Shown here piece by piece: positions 1-11,209 of a DNA stretch of 64,000 nucleotides; positions within the stretch are counted from its first letter, which is position 1, and every line of letters starts with the position of its first letter. Location of the stretch: assembly GCA_010405405.1 (NCBI GenBank), contig MU004244.1, forward strand, positions 3,895 through 67,894. Reading direction: 5' to 3'. Below the pieces are notes generated by a model. It made no database searches. It was not told the origin of the DNA and worked only from the letters and a program-made list of their open reading frames with translations. The DNA comes from Microthyrium microscopicum. Taxonomy: Eukaryota; Ascomycota; Dothideomycetes; Microthyriales; Microthyriaceae. The position numbers and the translations under genes are program-made.

Positions 1-2830
1 ATATTATAATCTTATTTTAGTAAGTTACTTAGTTTAAGAAAAAATTATAGTTAAGTTCTTTATATTTAGCCTAAGCTAAGTATAAATAAACTATTAACTA
101 TTTATTATATTATATAGCTACTTTTACTTAGTATAAGCTAGTATACTTACTTTATTATTTATAAATTATAATATTATAAATCTTTTTACCTATATCTAGC
201 CTATGCCTACTAATATTACCTAATTAAATAATAAAATAAACTCTTATAACCTTTAATATATGCTATGCTTAAGTCTAAGTTTCTTAATAATCTAGTTAGT
301 ATAAGGTTTATATAAGCTAAATATAACTTATAATATAGATACTTTAAAGTTATAGTTTAGATAATAAGTACCTTACCTTTATACTTATAAGATCTAGACG
401 TTATAATTACTAATTAGTATATACTTACTATAAGTTATTATACTTAATTTTACTTATAACTAATATATAGTACTAAAGGTAGTAAGAATAGTAGTAAAGG
501 TCTTAGAGAAGCTACTATTATAGTAATTAGTACGTACTAAGCTTAATCTAGCTTAAAATAACTTATATAGTAATAGTAAAGGTCCTAAAGGTCTTAAAGG
601 TACTACTAATATATTAGTTAGTATATACTAAGCTTAATCTAGTATAGAATAACTTACGTAATAATAGTAGAGGTCCTAGTAGTCCTAGAGGTACTACTAA
701 CGTATTAGTTAGTATGTACTAAGCTTAATCTAGCCTAAAATAACTTACCTAGCGCTAGTAAAGGTCCTAAAGGTTCTAAAGATACTACTAATATACTAGT
801 TAGTATATACTAAACTTAACGTTACTATAGATTAACTTACTTAGCGCTAGTAAAGTAAGTTCTAAAGAATCTTCCTCCTATTATATAATTAGTATATATC
901 TATTATAAGTAAAAAAATCTATTAGCTTACTCTACGTCTTAAGGCATAACTATAATTTAGATAATAATAAAATAAAGAACTAGTATAAGTTAAGTAGAAG
1001 GCATAGTTAATAGTCCTTTTATAGTTAGTACGTGCTTAGCTTAAAATATTATAACTTACGTAATATCTTTAGTATCTTAGTAAATTTTTTTAATTATACT
1101 ACTATAAAAGCTATAGCTATAAAATATTAGTTTAGCCTATACTAAGTATAATATAAACTTACCTAGGCTTATTTATAAACTAGGTAGTATTCTAACTATA
1201 ATAAAGAATCTAATAAGCTAAAGTACTAATAAGTTAATATGTACTTAGTATAACTTAATCTTAAACTTACTATTCTATAGAAGCTAGTATTAGCTTTAGT
1301 ATATTTTAAGTTAATTTATATTTAACTACTATAAAGTTAGTATAAGCTTAGTATAAAACTAGCCTATAACTTACTATAACTAGAATAAGTCTTATAAATA
1401 TAATAACGTATCTAAATTCTTTAATTAGTTCTATTTATATTAAGTATATACTAAAGAAACTTATATCTATTTTATTCTTAATAATCTAACTATATATTAC
1501 TCTTAAGGCTATAAGATTATCTTTAACCTAGTAACTATTATATTATTAGTACGTACTAAGTATAGTTTAATTCTAACCTATACTCTTATCTATATATTTA
1601 TATTAATAAGGCCTAGTAGAATATTACTCTAGACTATTTTTATATTAGCCTATACCTAATATATAACTAGCTTAAAACATACTATTTTAAAATAATTTAG
1701 CTAGAGTATACTTAGGAAACTTATAGTAACCTAAAGATATACGTAAGTAGTTAATATAAAAAGCTATTTAAGTTAATTTATAGCTAGTATATATTAAGCT
1801 TAATTTTATAAACTAAGTAGAATATAGCTTAGATAAGGATTAATAATTAGACTTATTTATATTAGTACGTTTTTAAATATTTATTAATATATACTAAGCT
1901 TACTATAGGCCTAAATATAAGTAGTAGAATTAAGGTTTTATGCTATTTAAATAGTAACTAAGTAGAATTATGCTTAATTAATTATAAAGACTACTATGCT
2001 TTTAGCTTATACTTAGAATAAGACTAAGCTAAGGACGTAGAAAAGAGTAAGTAAATAGTTTAAGATTAGTATAAGCTAATAAAGTATAAATTTTTAGTAA
2101 GTATATTAAAAGGTATAGAAGAGGTTAAAGAAAGAAGTTAAGTTAAATAGCTTAAGAGATTTTATAATAAGCTTAAGCTTAGCTTATAAGTACTAAACTT
2201 TTATAATAAAAGTTTAAATAGTACTTTCTAAATAAGTATATACTTACTTTATTAACTTTTATAAATAATTATTTAGTAAGTTTTAATTATTTAAATTTAA
2301 TATTTATTATTTAGTATATATTATACTTACTTTCTTATTATAGCTTCTTAAAATAAACGTTTTAAGTATAGGCTAATACTTTAAAGCTTTAATTATTCTT
2401 CTATACTTACTACTTTTAGAAACTTATATTAGATATTATATACTAAGCCTATAAGCTTTTATTATAAAATATATCTTTAACTCTTTAGTTTAACTTAGTA
2501 CGTCTTTAATTTAGTTTAGTACGTACTACCTTATAAATACTTAATACTACTTAATTATTATAAACTAGGTAGTAATTAAAAATAATATAGACTAATATAC
2601 CTAGTATATACTATATTATTATATTTATCTTATATAAAGTTAAAGAGTATATACTAAAGTAATACTTTAAAGAACTCTTAAAATAATACTAAGCTCTTTA
2701 GAAATTTAATTAAATATACTAAACTAAGTTTAGGTTTAAGTACTTCTTACTTACTCTTATAAGCTATATTATATATATAGGCCTATGCTTAGCGCATCCT
2801 TAAACTTACGCTATATACGCTAAAATTACC
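1..2830. repeat. A/T-rich, RIP-like degraded block
   Basis: This stretch is almost entirely A and T, dominated by TA steps, with very few CG dinucleotides and no open reading frame of useful length. That pattern is what repeat-induced point mutation (C to T, mainly at CpA) leaves in Pezizomycotina repeats. It switches abruptly to ordinary composition near 2830, within about 20 bases. No transposon domain is readable, so the parent element cannot be named. Such blocks in fungi are usually heterochromatic, centromeric or subtelomeric. Which of these applies is not visible here. Confidence 0.85.
440..860. repeat. Degenerate 91-bp tandem repeat inside the AT block
   Basis: The string AAGCTTAATCTAG starts at 539, 630 and 721, and a diverged version lies at about 812, so the period is 91 bases. 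Between them the phrase AGTAAAGGTCCTAAAGGT and a TACTACTAATATA segment also recur in register. A weaker copy precedes 539. About four to five units are visible. The copies differ mostly by transitions, as expected if a satellite or an internally repeated element was mutated by RIP. Confidence 0.7.
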
Positions 2831-3057
2831 TAGATATTTTTGAGGGTCAGCGGAGCAGGGCCCCAACTTTCCCCAACAAGTCAATTTAAAATATAAATCG
2901 TTCCTTCCGTAAACGGTTTCCGCGGTCTCTTGTAACTTACCAGCTCTAACTTCAGTTCATACTCTACCAACAAATTCTCTGATCAATTGGCATACGGAGC
3001 TTTCCCTTCTTTCGATTCCCGAACAATCATCACTCCTTTCCAGACATCGTGTCCATC

Positions 3058-4144
3058 ATGTCAATCACCCGTCCAGATTTCGAAAAGTTCTTCCCAGTCC
3101 TAGCCAAGGACCTCGAAGCCCATTGTGCCCAATATGCCTTCCCAGAGCAAGCCCAAAAGTGGTACCGTGCCGTACGCCAGTCCCACACACCACGAATGAG
3201 CATCGATTAATTATGTGTAGAGTCTGAATGCAAATACCGTCGGCGGAAAATGCAATCGCGGCATGTCAGTAGTCGACACCACATCAATCATCCTCGGCCG
3301 ATCCCTCTCCGAAGATGAACTTTTCAAATCCGCGACGCTCGGATGGTGCATCGAACTCCTCCAAGCCTTCTTCCTCGTATCCGACGACATAATGGATGAC
3401 AGCAAAACGCGGAGAGGACAGCCCTGTTGGTATCGCCAGGAAGGGGTGGGGATGATTGCCATCAACGATGCTTTCATGCTTGAGGCTGCGATCTATATTC
3501 TGCTCAAGAAATACTTCCGAGAACACAAGAGCTATGTCGACTTGCTAGAACTGTTCCATGAGACTACTTTCCAGACTGAGCTGGGTCAAACGTGCGACTT
3601 GTTGACGGCACCGGAAGATCATGTTGACCTTGACAACTTTGCGATGGAGAAGTTTGTTTTCATTGTCATTTACAAGACCGCTTATTACTCGTTCTATCTC
3701 CCGGTGGCACTGGCTATGTATTATACTGGAATTGCGTCAGAAAAGAATCTCAAGCAGGCGCACGACATTCTGATTCCAATGGGCGAGTATTTCCAGGCGC
3801 AGGACGATTATCTGGACAACTTCGCCGATCCGGAGACACTTGGCAAGATTGGCACGGACATTCAAGACAACAAATGCTCGTGGCTGGTGAATACTGCTCT
3901 GCAGCGAGTCACGCCAGAACAGAGGAAGGTCCTTGAGGAAAACTACGGACGGAAAAACAGCGCAAAGGAGGCCAAAGTCAAAGAGCTCTTCAATGAGCTC
4001 AAACTGGAAGATGCTTATCACCAGTACGAGGAGGAGCGAGTGGAGAAGATCCGGGAGCTCATATCCAACGTCGATGAGAGCGATGGATTAAAGAAGGAGA
4101 TCTTCGAAGTGTTCCTCAAGAAAATTTACAAACGGAGCAAGTGA
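3058..4144 (+). CDS. ERG20: Farnesyl pyrophosphate synthase (2 exons)
   Basis: Polyprenyl synthase that condenses IPP with DMAPP and then GPP to make farnesyl diphosphate for sterols, prenyl groups and terpenoids; cytosolic in fungi. Exons 3058..3171 and 3221..4144 (49-nt intron, GTACGC donor, GTGTAG acceptor) give 345 residues, the usual fungal length of about 347. The first aspartate motif DDIMD is at about residues 93-97, followed by [10 protein letters not shown]; the second, DDYLD, is at about 233-237. Two phenylalanines sit at -5 and -4 before the first motif, which in this family sets C15 product length. The start gives an N-terminus like other fungal FPPS, and the intron restores the conserved GGKxNRG segment. 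It sits about 230 bases from the AT-rich block and 690 bases upstream of a P450. It may be the housekeeping copy or a cluster-associated paralogue; one window cannot tell. Confidence 0.92.
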
Positions 4145-4835
4145 GGCGTGGCATAACAGTGACCAGTTACTGGTATACAATTATGGGAAGATTGGTTGGC
4201 AAATCTTCGAGCGGTTTTAAGATTGAAGGGTGATACCCGGTATTTGCAAGCATTTATAATGGCTATTATGGTAATCAAGAGAGGTTGAGCAAAGGTATGA
4301 TCACCCAGTGGCGTATTCAGACATTTTTTCAACCTTGTAGCATTTCAACACAAAGAGTAGCATCTCGTCAATACAAACTCGATGTTGAGATGATGGTAAC
4401 ATTTTCCAATGGCAAGATACTGCTTACTCTGTCCTACCTAGTAACTACTACCCCTCTTATAACCTTGACCGCTGTCCGGACCTGATTGAGTTTTAGCTAT
4501 CCCAATACTTGCTAGACCCCGGAATCGCGTGGAAGTCATGCATATTGACAAGTTCAACTGCAAGCTAATGCGGCCCAACTGCGACCCATTGGCTCTGTTT
4601 ATCGCATTTTCTTCTGGTAACAGCAAACATATTCCACGTCCCAATCAGTTCCAGCTCACCTACCCATGGACCTTTCCAGGTCCCTGGCCTGGGAAGTGAA
4701 GTCGTGCCCCCACAACGTTCCCATAGGTACCTGATGCTGTGCTGTACTTTCACCTACTCTAACTTCACCTCGTTTCTTTCTTGACATATTTTGGACTCCG
4801 CGGGCCCTTACAGTTCGCAATTGAAGAGCGCCAAA
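4145..4835. other. Spacer between FPPS and P450
   Basis: About 690 bases that must hold the FPPS 3' end and the P450 promoter, since both genes read plus. I see no convincing gene, tRNA or repeat in it. Confidence 0.5.
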
Positions 4836-6582
4836 ATGGACTTTTACGGTGTGCAAGGTCATCATGTCCTCAAGGCCATTGTGGCCCTGTTGGGCTTCTC
4901 GTTGTTGGTGTTTTTCGTGAAGCTTTATCGCATTCGAAGCAAAATGATGGGACTGGTAAGCAAACTCTAGAAACATTTGGCACGAATTCATACTAATTCA
5001 TGAAAATAGCCTGGCCCTCCATATCATCCCATCTTCGGTCATATTCCCGTCGCCATCAAAATGGCACAATCGTTACCACAAGATGTCCATCCTCACCACT
5101 TCTGGTACTGGCTTCGGAATGAATACAACTTGGGATCCTTTTTCTATTTCGATGTCTGGCCAATGGGTCCACCAACACTGATCATCTGTGATGCTGAAAT
5201 CGCAGATCAAGTCACTGTAAAAAATTCATTGGATAAGCATCCTATGGTCAAGGAATATCTTAAGCAACATCTCGGACTTGATAACATGGCGGCTGCCAAT
5301 GGGACTGTCTGGCGCAAAGCTAGAACTGTGTATAATCCGGGATTCGCCATGTCACATCTCATGACAGTCATTGCGTCTATTGTGGACGATATGGAGACAT
5401 TCAATGAGATCCTTGGCGAACATGCCGATAATGACCAGCCACTTGAACTGGAAGCCGTCGCCATGAAGCTTTCCTTCGACGTTATCGGCCGTCTGGTGCT
5501 GTAAGTTCCCTATCCAAATTTCTCGAGTAATACTAATCACCACCAGCGATACCTCCCTGAACTCCCAACGAACCAGCGACGAACTCGTCGACGCATTCCG
5601 ACGCCAACTCCAATACCTATCATCCGCCAACACCTGGTCCTCTCCCTTCGTCGGCCTCAACCCCATCCGCAACCGTGCCATCGCCAAAAACAGCGCCGTA
5701 ATCGACAAATGTCTCGGCGCCATCCTCGACAGTCGATACGCCGCCTCCGCCGAGAAACAAACAAAGCGCAAACGCTCCATGCTAGACGTAGCATTCAAAA
5801 CCTACAACGACGAATACAAACTCGACAACTCCGCCGGCATGGACGCCTCATTCCGACAAATGACCATCGATCAAATCCGCACCTTCGTCTTCGCTGGCCA
5901 CGATACCATCTCCACCACCATCGCCATGCTATTCTACTTTCTACACCATAATCCCAGCGTCCGAGACAGTCTCATTGCGGAACTTAATGCAGTGTTTCCA
6001 GCAACTAGCTCAAATCCGTCAACTAGCGCAGCTACGGCGGCGAAGATTCGCGCAGATCCATATGTTTTGAACGCCCTTCCTTATACCACAGCAACAATCA
6101 AAGAAACTCTCCGCCTCTTCCCGCCCGCAAATACAGTACGCGTCGGCACGCCTGATAGCTTCATTACGGATCCAGCTACTAATACACAATATCCGACGCA
6201 CGATTGGGTTGTATGGCCAGATTCGTACGTCATCGGCCGAGATGAACAATACTATCCCGAACCACTTCGTTTTGCGCCAGAAAGATGGCTTCCAGCGAGC
6301 GAAGCAAGCAGAGTCCAAAGTGACGGCTCACCATGGCCGATTCCACCAGCAGGCGCATTCCGCGCCTTTGAGCGTGGCCCACGGAACTGTATTGGCGCAG
6401 AATTCGGCATGCTGGAAGTCAAGGTTGTGGCTGCCATGTGTGTGCGGGAGTATGAGTTTGTGCCCGGTTTCAAGGAGGGGGATGCGTGTGTTGATGGGGA
6501 GCCGTGTTATCAGATGTTGTTTGGGAGTGCGAAGCCGAAGGGTAGTGTGCCTGGGAAGATGGTTCGGGTGAAGAAGGGGTAG
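4836..6582 (+). CDS. Cytochrome P450 monooxygenase (3 exons)
   Basis: Haem-thiolate monooxygenase, microsomal by its N-terminal anchor. Exons 4836..4955, 5010..5500 and 5547..6582 join to 548 residues, typical for fungal P450s. A hydrophobic segment at about residues 11-30 is followed by the PGPPYHPIFGHIP hinge, which is completed only by splicing. The I-helix oxygen-activation motif AGHDT is at about 320-324, the ExxR motif ETLR at about 390-393, and the haem loop FERGPRNCIG at about 478-487 with Cys485 as the axial ligand. The second intron interrupts the segment GRLVLDTS. The FAGHDTIST helix and GAEFGMLE after the haem loop are of the type seen in secondary-metabolism P450s such as the CYP59-like group, but the subfamily and substrate are not assignable. 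The FPPS neighbour makes a terpenoid substrate a reasonable guess, not more. Confidence 0.92.
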
Positions 6583-7306
6583 GTGATGATAGGAGTAGTG
6601 GAGGGGAAGGCAGAAGGGATGAATGGATAGGTGTAATGACGGAAAGGGGAAATCGTGGGCTAGACTTGAGGGCGGTACTTGACTCTTGAGGGCGTAATGA
6701 CTTTGGCGTTGCGATGATTGAAGCGCTTATGGGTTAGAATATTCTGGGCGCTCAATAGACTGCATGGTGTTCTTCTTTGTTCTCAAGATATGAATCTGGT
6801 GATCGTATAGTTTTCATTATTTGCCCTCAGGTTCGATACTTGTCAAGAAACGATCTTATCGAGTGCTATCACAAGCGTCCATAGAAGGCGAAAGATGAAA
6901 GACATTTTATTTCTTAGGAGCAAGGCACTTTCTCAAGTCACCGAATTCAGAGCCGGATTGTTTGGGCCGGAGTCATACAGTTCCTGTTTGAAGCATGATA
7001 AACTGATTTGGCTCCAGAAGTGTTTGTGCTAAATATCAGTTTCAATTTGAGGCTTGTTAGAAAGTCGTCACTTCACTATCTATGATTCTCTTTGGTCCAA
7101 AATCTGCTTCATTATTCAGGTAGCAAATGCGAAATATTACATACAAAAGCAACAATATTGTCGATCATGTCCAATCCTACGGTTTCTTAATAGTCGCAAG
7201 TCTGCCCCAAGTAGCAGTATATTCATCCTTCCTCTTTCAACCAGTAGAAGCACCCAATTCATATGCTCCTCACTCGTATTCCTGAGTGACCTTATTCGTC
7301 TGTGAA
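6583..7306. other. Convergent spacer after the P450
   Basis: About 720 bases between the plus-strand P450 and the minus-strand 2EXR-like gene, so it should contain both 3' ends. No gene, repeat or RNA seen. Confidence 0.5.
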
Positions 7307-8056
7307 CTATAGAAGTTCATGGAGTATGATGGAGAACCGCGTTGGCCAAGGGTTCCGGAAACGACGTAGACCTCTCGTCATCACAGCTGATCCATCAGTC
7401 AAGACGAAATGAAGTTGATAAGTATAATTGGAATCTAGAGGCAGTGGCGGAGCATAATCAGCGAGAATCTGTCGATATGCATCTGGGTTGTTCACTTCAA
7501 TTCTAGGACACTTCCTAGGTACCCAGTGCATCAGCGGTTCCATGAAAGGTATAAGAATCAGTATTATTGCATTTCGCTCGATGTGCCGCTGGCGATGAGT
7601 GAACTTGACGTCGATATCGCGAAGATTTGGCAACAGTTTCACAACGTCGATTAGCGGGCTGTAGACCTGGCCATTGTTTCCTAAATGGATACTTCCCGCC
7701 GGCCAGTCTTGCCAGTCCAATGAGTGGTCGAGCATAACCTTTTGAATCAGGTGATGGTAGGGGTTGAATTGAACGCAGTTCTCGTCGCAATGGGCGGCGG
7801 GTCTGTTGGTGAAATAGAATCTGTTTTTGGTGTACAGTACGGTCGAGGCTTCTTCATGAATCAGATGGTTGACTCTTAGCAGAGCAATCCATTGGCTCAA
7901 GCCACGATTGATAGAAACATTCATCGGATGGTACGCTACGGCAGCATGATTACAGAGGTGAAGTGGGCCCGTGTTAATGAACATGTAGTCATACACCCGT
8001 AGTCGAACTTCTGCTGGGAGTAGGACAAATGCGGATGGAGCGATATTTGCAGCCAT
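7307..8056 (-). CDS. 2EXR-like protein, array copy 1
   Basis: Intronless, 249 residues. The N-terminal LLPAEVRLRVYDYMF motif is the F-box-like opening of the fungal 2EXR family. It is followed at about residues 58-85 by LLRVNHLIHEEASTVLYTKN, the family signature for an old-bed-straw-like ExR core. A further block, DVVKLLPNLRDIDVKF, lies near the middle. I chose the methionine at 8056 (MAANIAPSA) rather than one 13 codons upstream because copy 2 begins MAANVTPAA. Biochemical function of 2EXR proteins is not established; an adaptor role like an F-box has been suggested from the motif alone. It is the most downstream member of a four-gene head-to-tail array. Confidence 0.85.
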   Translation of the reverse strand: MAANIAPSAFVLLPAEVRLRVYDYMFINTGPLHLCNHAAVAYHPMNVSINRGLSQWIALLRVNHLIHEEASTVLYTKNRFYFTNRPAAHCDENCVQFNPYHHLIQKVMLDHSLDWQDWPAGSIHLGNNGQVYSPLIDVVKLLPNLRDIDVKFTHRQRHIERNAIILILIPFMEPLMHWVPRKCPRIEVNNPDAYRQILADYAPPLPLDSNYTYQLHFVLTDGSAVMTRGLRRFRNPWPTRFSIILHELL

Positions 8057-8410
8057 GATAGACAGTTTTTGCCAATTATTTGTACTAATCTCCACGATAA
8101 AAGTTATACCTCACTATAAAAGTGGGAGTTGAAACACTTTGCAAGCAAAATTAGGATCCTTCTCGAAAGAGATTCCCATAAAGAGCTTTTGTTTTATTTC
8201 TTTGTTGTTATAACTATTTTTGACCGCATACAGCTAGGTATCTAAAATCTTACTAGTAACTCTTCCATTAATCGTTGAATCGCTATGCACAGCTTTGTAT
8301 CATCTCTGCAAAGCCCAACAATGGTCAATGTCAGACCATATCTTACGTCGACTAGGATTTCTAAGGAGCAGACCGACATCATAAATATATTGGTTGATTA
8401 TGTTCTTACT
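8057..8410 (-). promoter_or_regulatory. Upstream region of 2EXR-like copy 1, related to that of copy 2
   Basis: Reading the plus strand, the segment ATAAAGAGCTTTTGTTTTAT...CGCATACAGCTAGGTA (about 8176-8240) matches ATAAAGCTCCTTTGTTCAAC...CGCATATGCCCAAGTA (about 9279-9342) upstream of copy 2, at the same distance from each start codon. The duplication unit therefore included the promoter. No specific operator can be named. Confidence 0.6.
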
Positions 8411-9157
8411 CTACAACAGCTCAAAAACCCGAGTCCGGGCCCGTACTATTGTACGGGCCATATCTATTCGCACTAAGTTCCTCATGAAACGTGTTTGATC
8501 TGAGAAGTAAAAGTATATCCTATACCGCTGAGTGGGTCCACCCGGTGGAGGCTGTGGCGGGTTCTGAAAGTTATCGATAATAGTACGCCAATCTGTTGGA
8601 TTATTGATTACAATTCTAGGAAACCGTCTTGGCCTCCAGTACATGAATTGCCTCATAAACGGAATTACAAACATCTGTTTGCGAAAGGTGTTCAGTCGAT
8701 AACCTGACCGGCTGAAAATGATACATATGTAACGGAGGTTGGGCAAAAGTTTCATGATATCGATTCCGACGAGGTGTAGCTGTCCGTTGGGTCCTAGCTC
8801 CTGTGTAAATTGACTCATGTAGGCAGGTAGCCAGTCTATGCGTTGTCTAAATTGTAATTGCTGAATATGGTGGCGATACGGATTGTGTCTGATACAATCC
8901 ACATGGCAGTTGTGTGTGAAATGGAAAACGTTCCTGGAATATACAAGCTCGGATGCCTCATCGTGAATTAGCTGACAAACGCGTAGAATGGCAATGGTGT
9001 TAGCAAGTGGCCTGGGGGCGCCAGGAACATGTAACTGTGATCTAGCATGACTACAGAGACACAAAGGATCCGCACTCTGAAGCAGATATCCAAATATCTG
9101 CAATCGCAATGCCGTTGGGATGCGGAGAATTGCAGCTGGAGTGACATTCGCCGCCAT
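8411..9157 (-). CDS. 2EXR-like protein, array copy 2
   Basis: Intronless, 248 residues, closely collinear with copy 1. It starts MAANVTPAAILRIPTALRLQ, has the LRVCQLIHDEASELVYSRN signature at about residues 60-80, then DIMKLLPNLRYICIIFSR and a C-terminal PRRFPRIVINNPTDW block. The same order of blocks occurs in all four copies. The F-box-like motif is less perfect (PTALR instead of PxEVR), so if it binds a partner through that motif the contact may differ. Function unknown. Confidence 0.83.
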   Translation of the reverse strand: MAANVTPAAILRIPTALRLQIFGYLLQSADPLCLCSHARSQLHVPGAPRPLANTIAILRVCQLIHDEASELVYSRNVFHFTHNCHVDCIRHNPYRHHIQQLQFRQRIDWLPAYMSQFTQELGPNGQLHLVGIDIMKLLPNLRYICIIFSRSGYRLNTFRKQMFVIPFMRQFMYWRPRRFPRIVINNPTDWRTIIDNFQNPPQPPPGGPTQRYRIYFYFSDQTRFMRNLVRIDMARTIVRARTRVFELL

Positions 9158-9360
9158 GATGGGCGTTTTATTCTAGCTTTCAATACGTGAGATGAAACTA
9201 TAGCTTACTTTGAAAATGGGAATTTAAACATTTTAGAATTACAGTAAAGGCCTTTTTGAAAATCTCTGAAGAGTCCATATAAAGCTCCTTTGTTCAACTC
9301 TTTGTTACAATATCTGTTTCTCGCCGCATATGCCCAAGTACCTTCATTGATCTCTTCCAG

Positions 9361-10353
9361 CTAAGAAAGCCGATAATAGTTGATATTATGTCTTTTCCTC
9401 GGTGTTTCCACGCTGTCCGCAAACTGCTCGACCAAACGCCGTATTTCAGGGGAGCTATCCCACAGCAGGAAATGAATCTCGCGAGTCGGAGGAACGATAG
9501 TTATATGTAGCGGAATGTGGCGGTTGATCAACTGTAGCCATTCAGTTCTGTTGCTCAAGACGATTCTAGGATACCTCCTCAGCCAACGTATCAGCTGTGT
9601 CATGAATGGTATAAGAACGTAGTCCTTCTGATCTGGGTCTAAAGCACTAAAACGTCGACTAAACAATATGTCAATATAGCGAAGATTTGGAAGAATCTTG
9701 AGAATCTCGATGCCGGGGAAACTTGGAACGCCGTTATGATCTACTTGATACGGATAGATACCTGGTAGAGCGTTCTGTATTTGGACCAAGACGGCGTTTT
9801 GCCTTGTTATTCTTTGGTTAAACATTCTGAAGTCATAGGCTAGCCATTGGTCAAATTGTACCTAGTTTTTCTGTTAGAAATAACATTTCAAGGGGACAGC
9901 GTTTAGCCAACACAACACTTGAGCAAACACTACTCTATTGAAACGCTACATTGTAGAATCTCATGGTTGTAATATCTCAGTAGAGTACCAGCTTGCTCAA
10001 GCCCGTTCAATAATTTTGCACAGGAAAATTCTTACTCGCTCGATCCAGAGACGGTAACGACAGCTCCAGATACAGTTCGTACTACATTTTGGGTCAATGT
10101 CTGTAAAATAGAAAGTGTTTTTTGAGTATAATATCTTGCTTGCTTCCCAATGAATCTGCTGATTAGCGCGTAAAAGTGCAATGCTTCCTGCAAATGATGG
10201 TCTTTTGGCCGGTTCGTTATTCACAACTGTAATATGAGCACAGATAGCCAGCGGCTGGTGTTGGCTGATTAGTGCAAGCTCGTAAATCGAGTTCCGAGTT
10301 TCGGGAGGAAGGCTCAAAAATGACAATGGCCGGGGGATATCATTCATATTCAT
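9361..10353 (-). CDS. 2EXR-like protein, array copy 3 (one long intron)
   Basis: Exon 1 is 10036..10353 and exon 2 is 9361..9861 (minus strand), separated by a 174-nt segment with a GTAAGA donor, TTCTAAC branch-like site and ACTAG acceptor. Splicing gives 272 residues and joins WIER to VQFDQWLAYDF, which lines up with the uninterrupted LQFRQRIDWLP region of copy 2. The LPPETRNSIYELAL opening and LLRANQQIHWEASKILYSKN signature are intact. Copies 1, 2 and 4 have no intron here, so the insertion is private to this gene. Without splicing the protein would end a few residues into the intron. An alternative start lies 30 codons upstream at 10443 but adds sequence the paralogues lack. Confidence 0.72.
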
Positions 10354-11209
10354 GATGGAAAGACCTTCTACTATTTGCTTCCCAGCTCGAATATGGAGTA
10401 CTGTGGAAGTGAGAGTTTGGGTTAGACACTTTATACCAGCCAAAAAGATCGTGGGATTGCGATGCTTATATTACAAATTTTGCTGTAGCGCATCTGACCG
10501 TAGCCGGTACAAAATCTGGAGGCTTTCTGTGGTTTTTTGAATTGCAGTGAAAGCAAATGGTTATCGGACATTGAAATAATCCAAATCATATCTAAAATGC
10601 TGAACAAAGCCTTCTTACGGATCAACAAAAAAGAATCTATACCGTTCTTGTTGACTTCTTTGTCGCACAGTCTTTTCATTCTCCGCATTGGGATTTGTTC
10701 ATATGAGAAGGAAATCCTACACAGGTACAAGCCCACTATTGTGTCACTGGGCTGGTAATCGACATTGCGACGACTAAATCCTTAGACTCGACAACACTTT
10801 GCGGGAGGGTTTGTCAGTAGCATTGTCATTCGTGAAGCATGTCTGTCCAGTTCAACTATCTTCATCATCACGTCTACGTTTTAGGCAAGCGAGCCGTTGA
10901 CGGATTTCCATGGAAGGAGTTGTTCGCAAAGTACTGCGTACTTCATTGAGGATCGTGTACAATAATATGGGCGGAAGGCATGAATCACATTATGGAATGG
11001 GTGAGAGTTAGAGTAGCCTGCATTTAAAGTATGTCATGGCAAATCCCGCAGTGTATGCCATGGAATCTGTGCCAAAATATTTCTTTTGGTCGTGACGCTG
11101 AAGAGCTGCTATCTAACGTGCGGAGCAGACTGTGCTCAAATTGTCTTTGATCAATCTTGAGCTCTCCAGTGAATGGATTACTGCCTTCTACATCGTTAAC
11201 CTCTCGTCT
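10354..11209. other. Spacer between 2EXR-like copies 3 and 4
   Basis: About 850 bases holding the copy 3 promoter and copy 4 terminator region. Only short frames without family resemblance; nothing supported. Confidence 0.45.

Noticed and set aside
3221-4144. FPPS as a geranylgeranyl synthase
   Set aside because: Bulky phenylalanines at -4 and -5 before the first aspartate motif, together with the length, fit the C15 enzyme.
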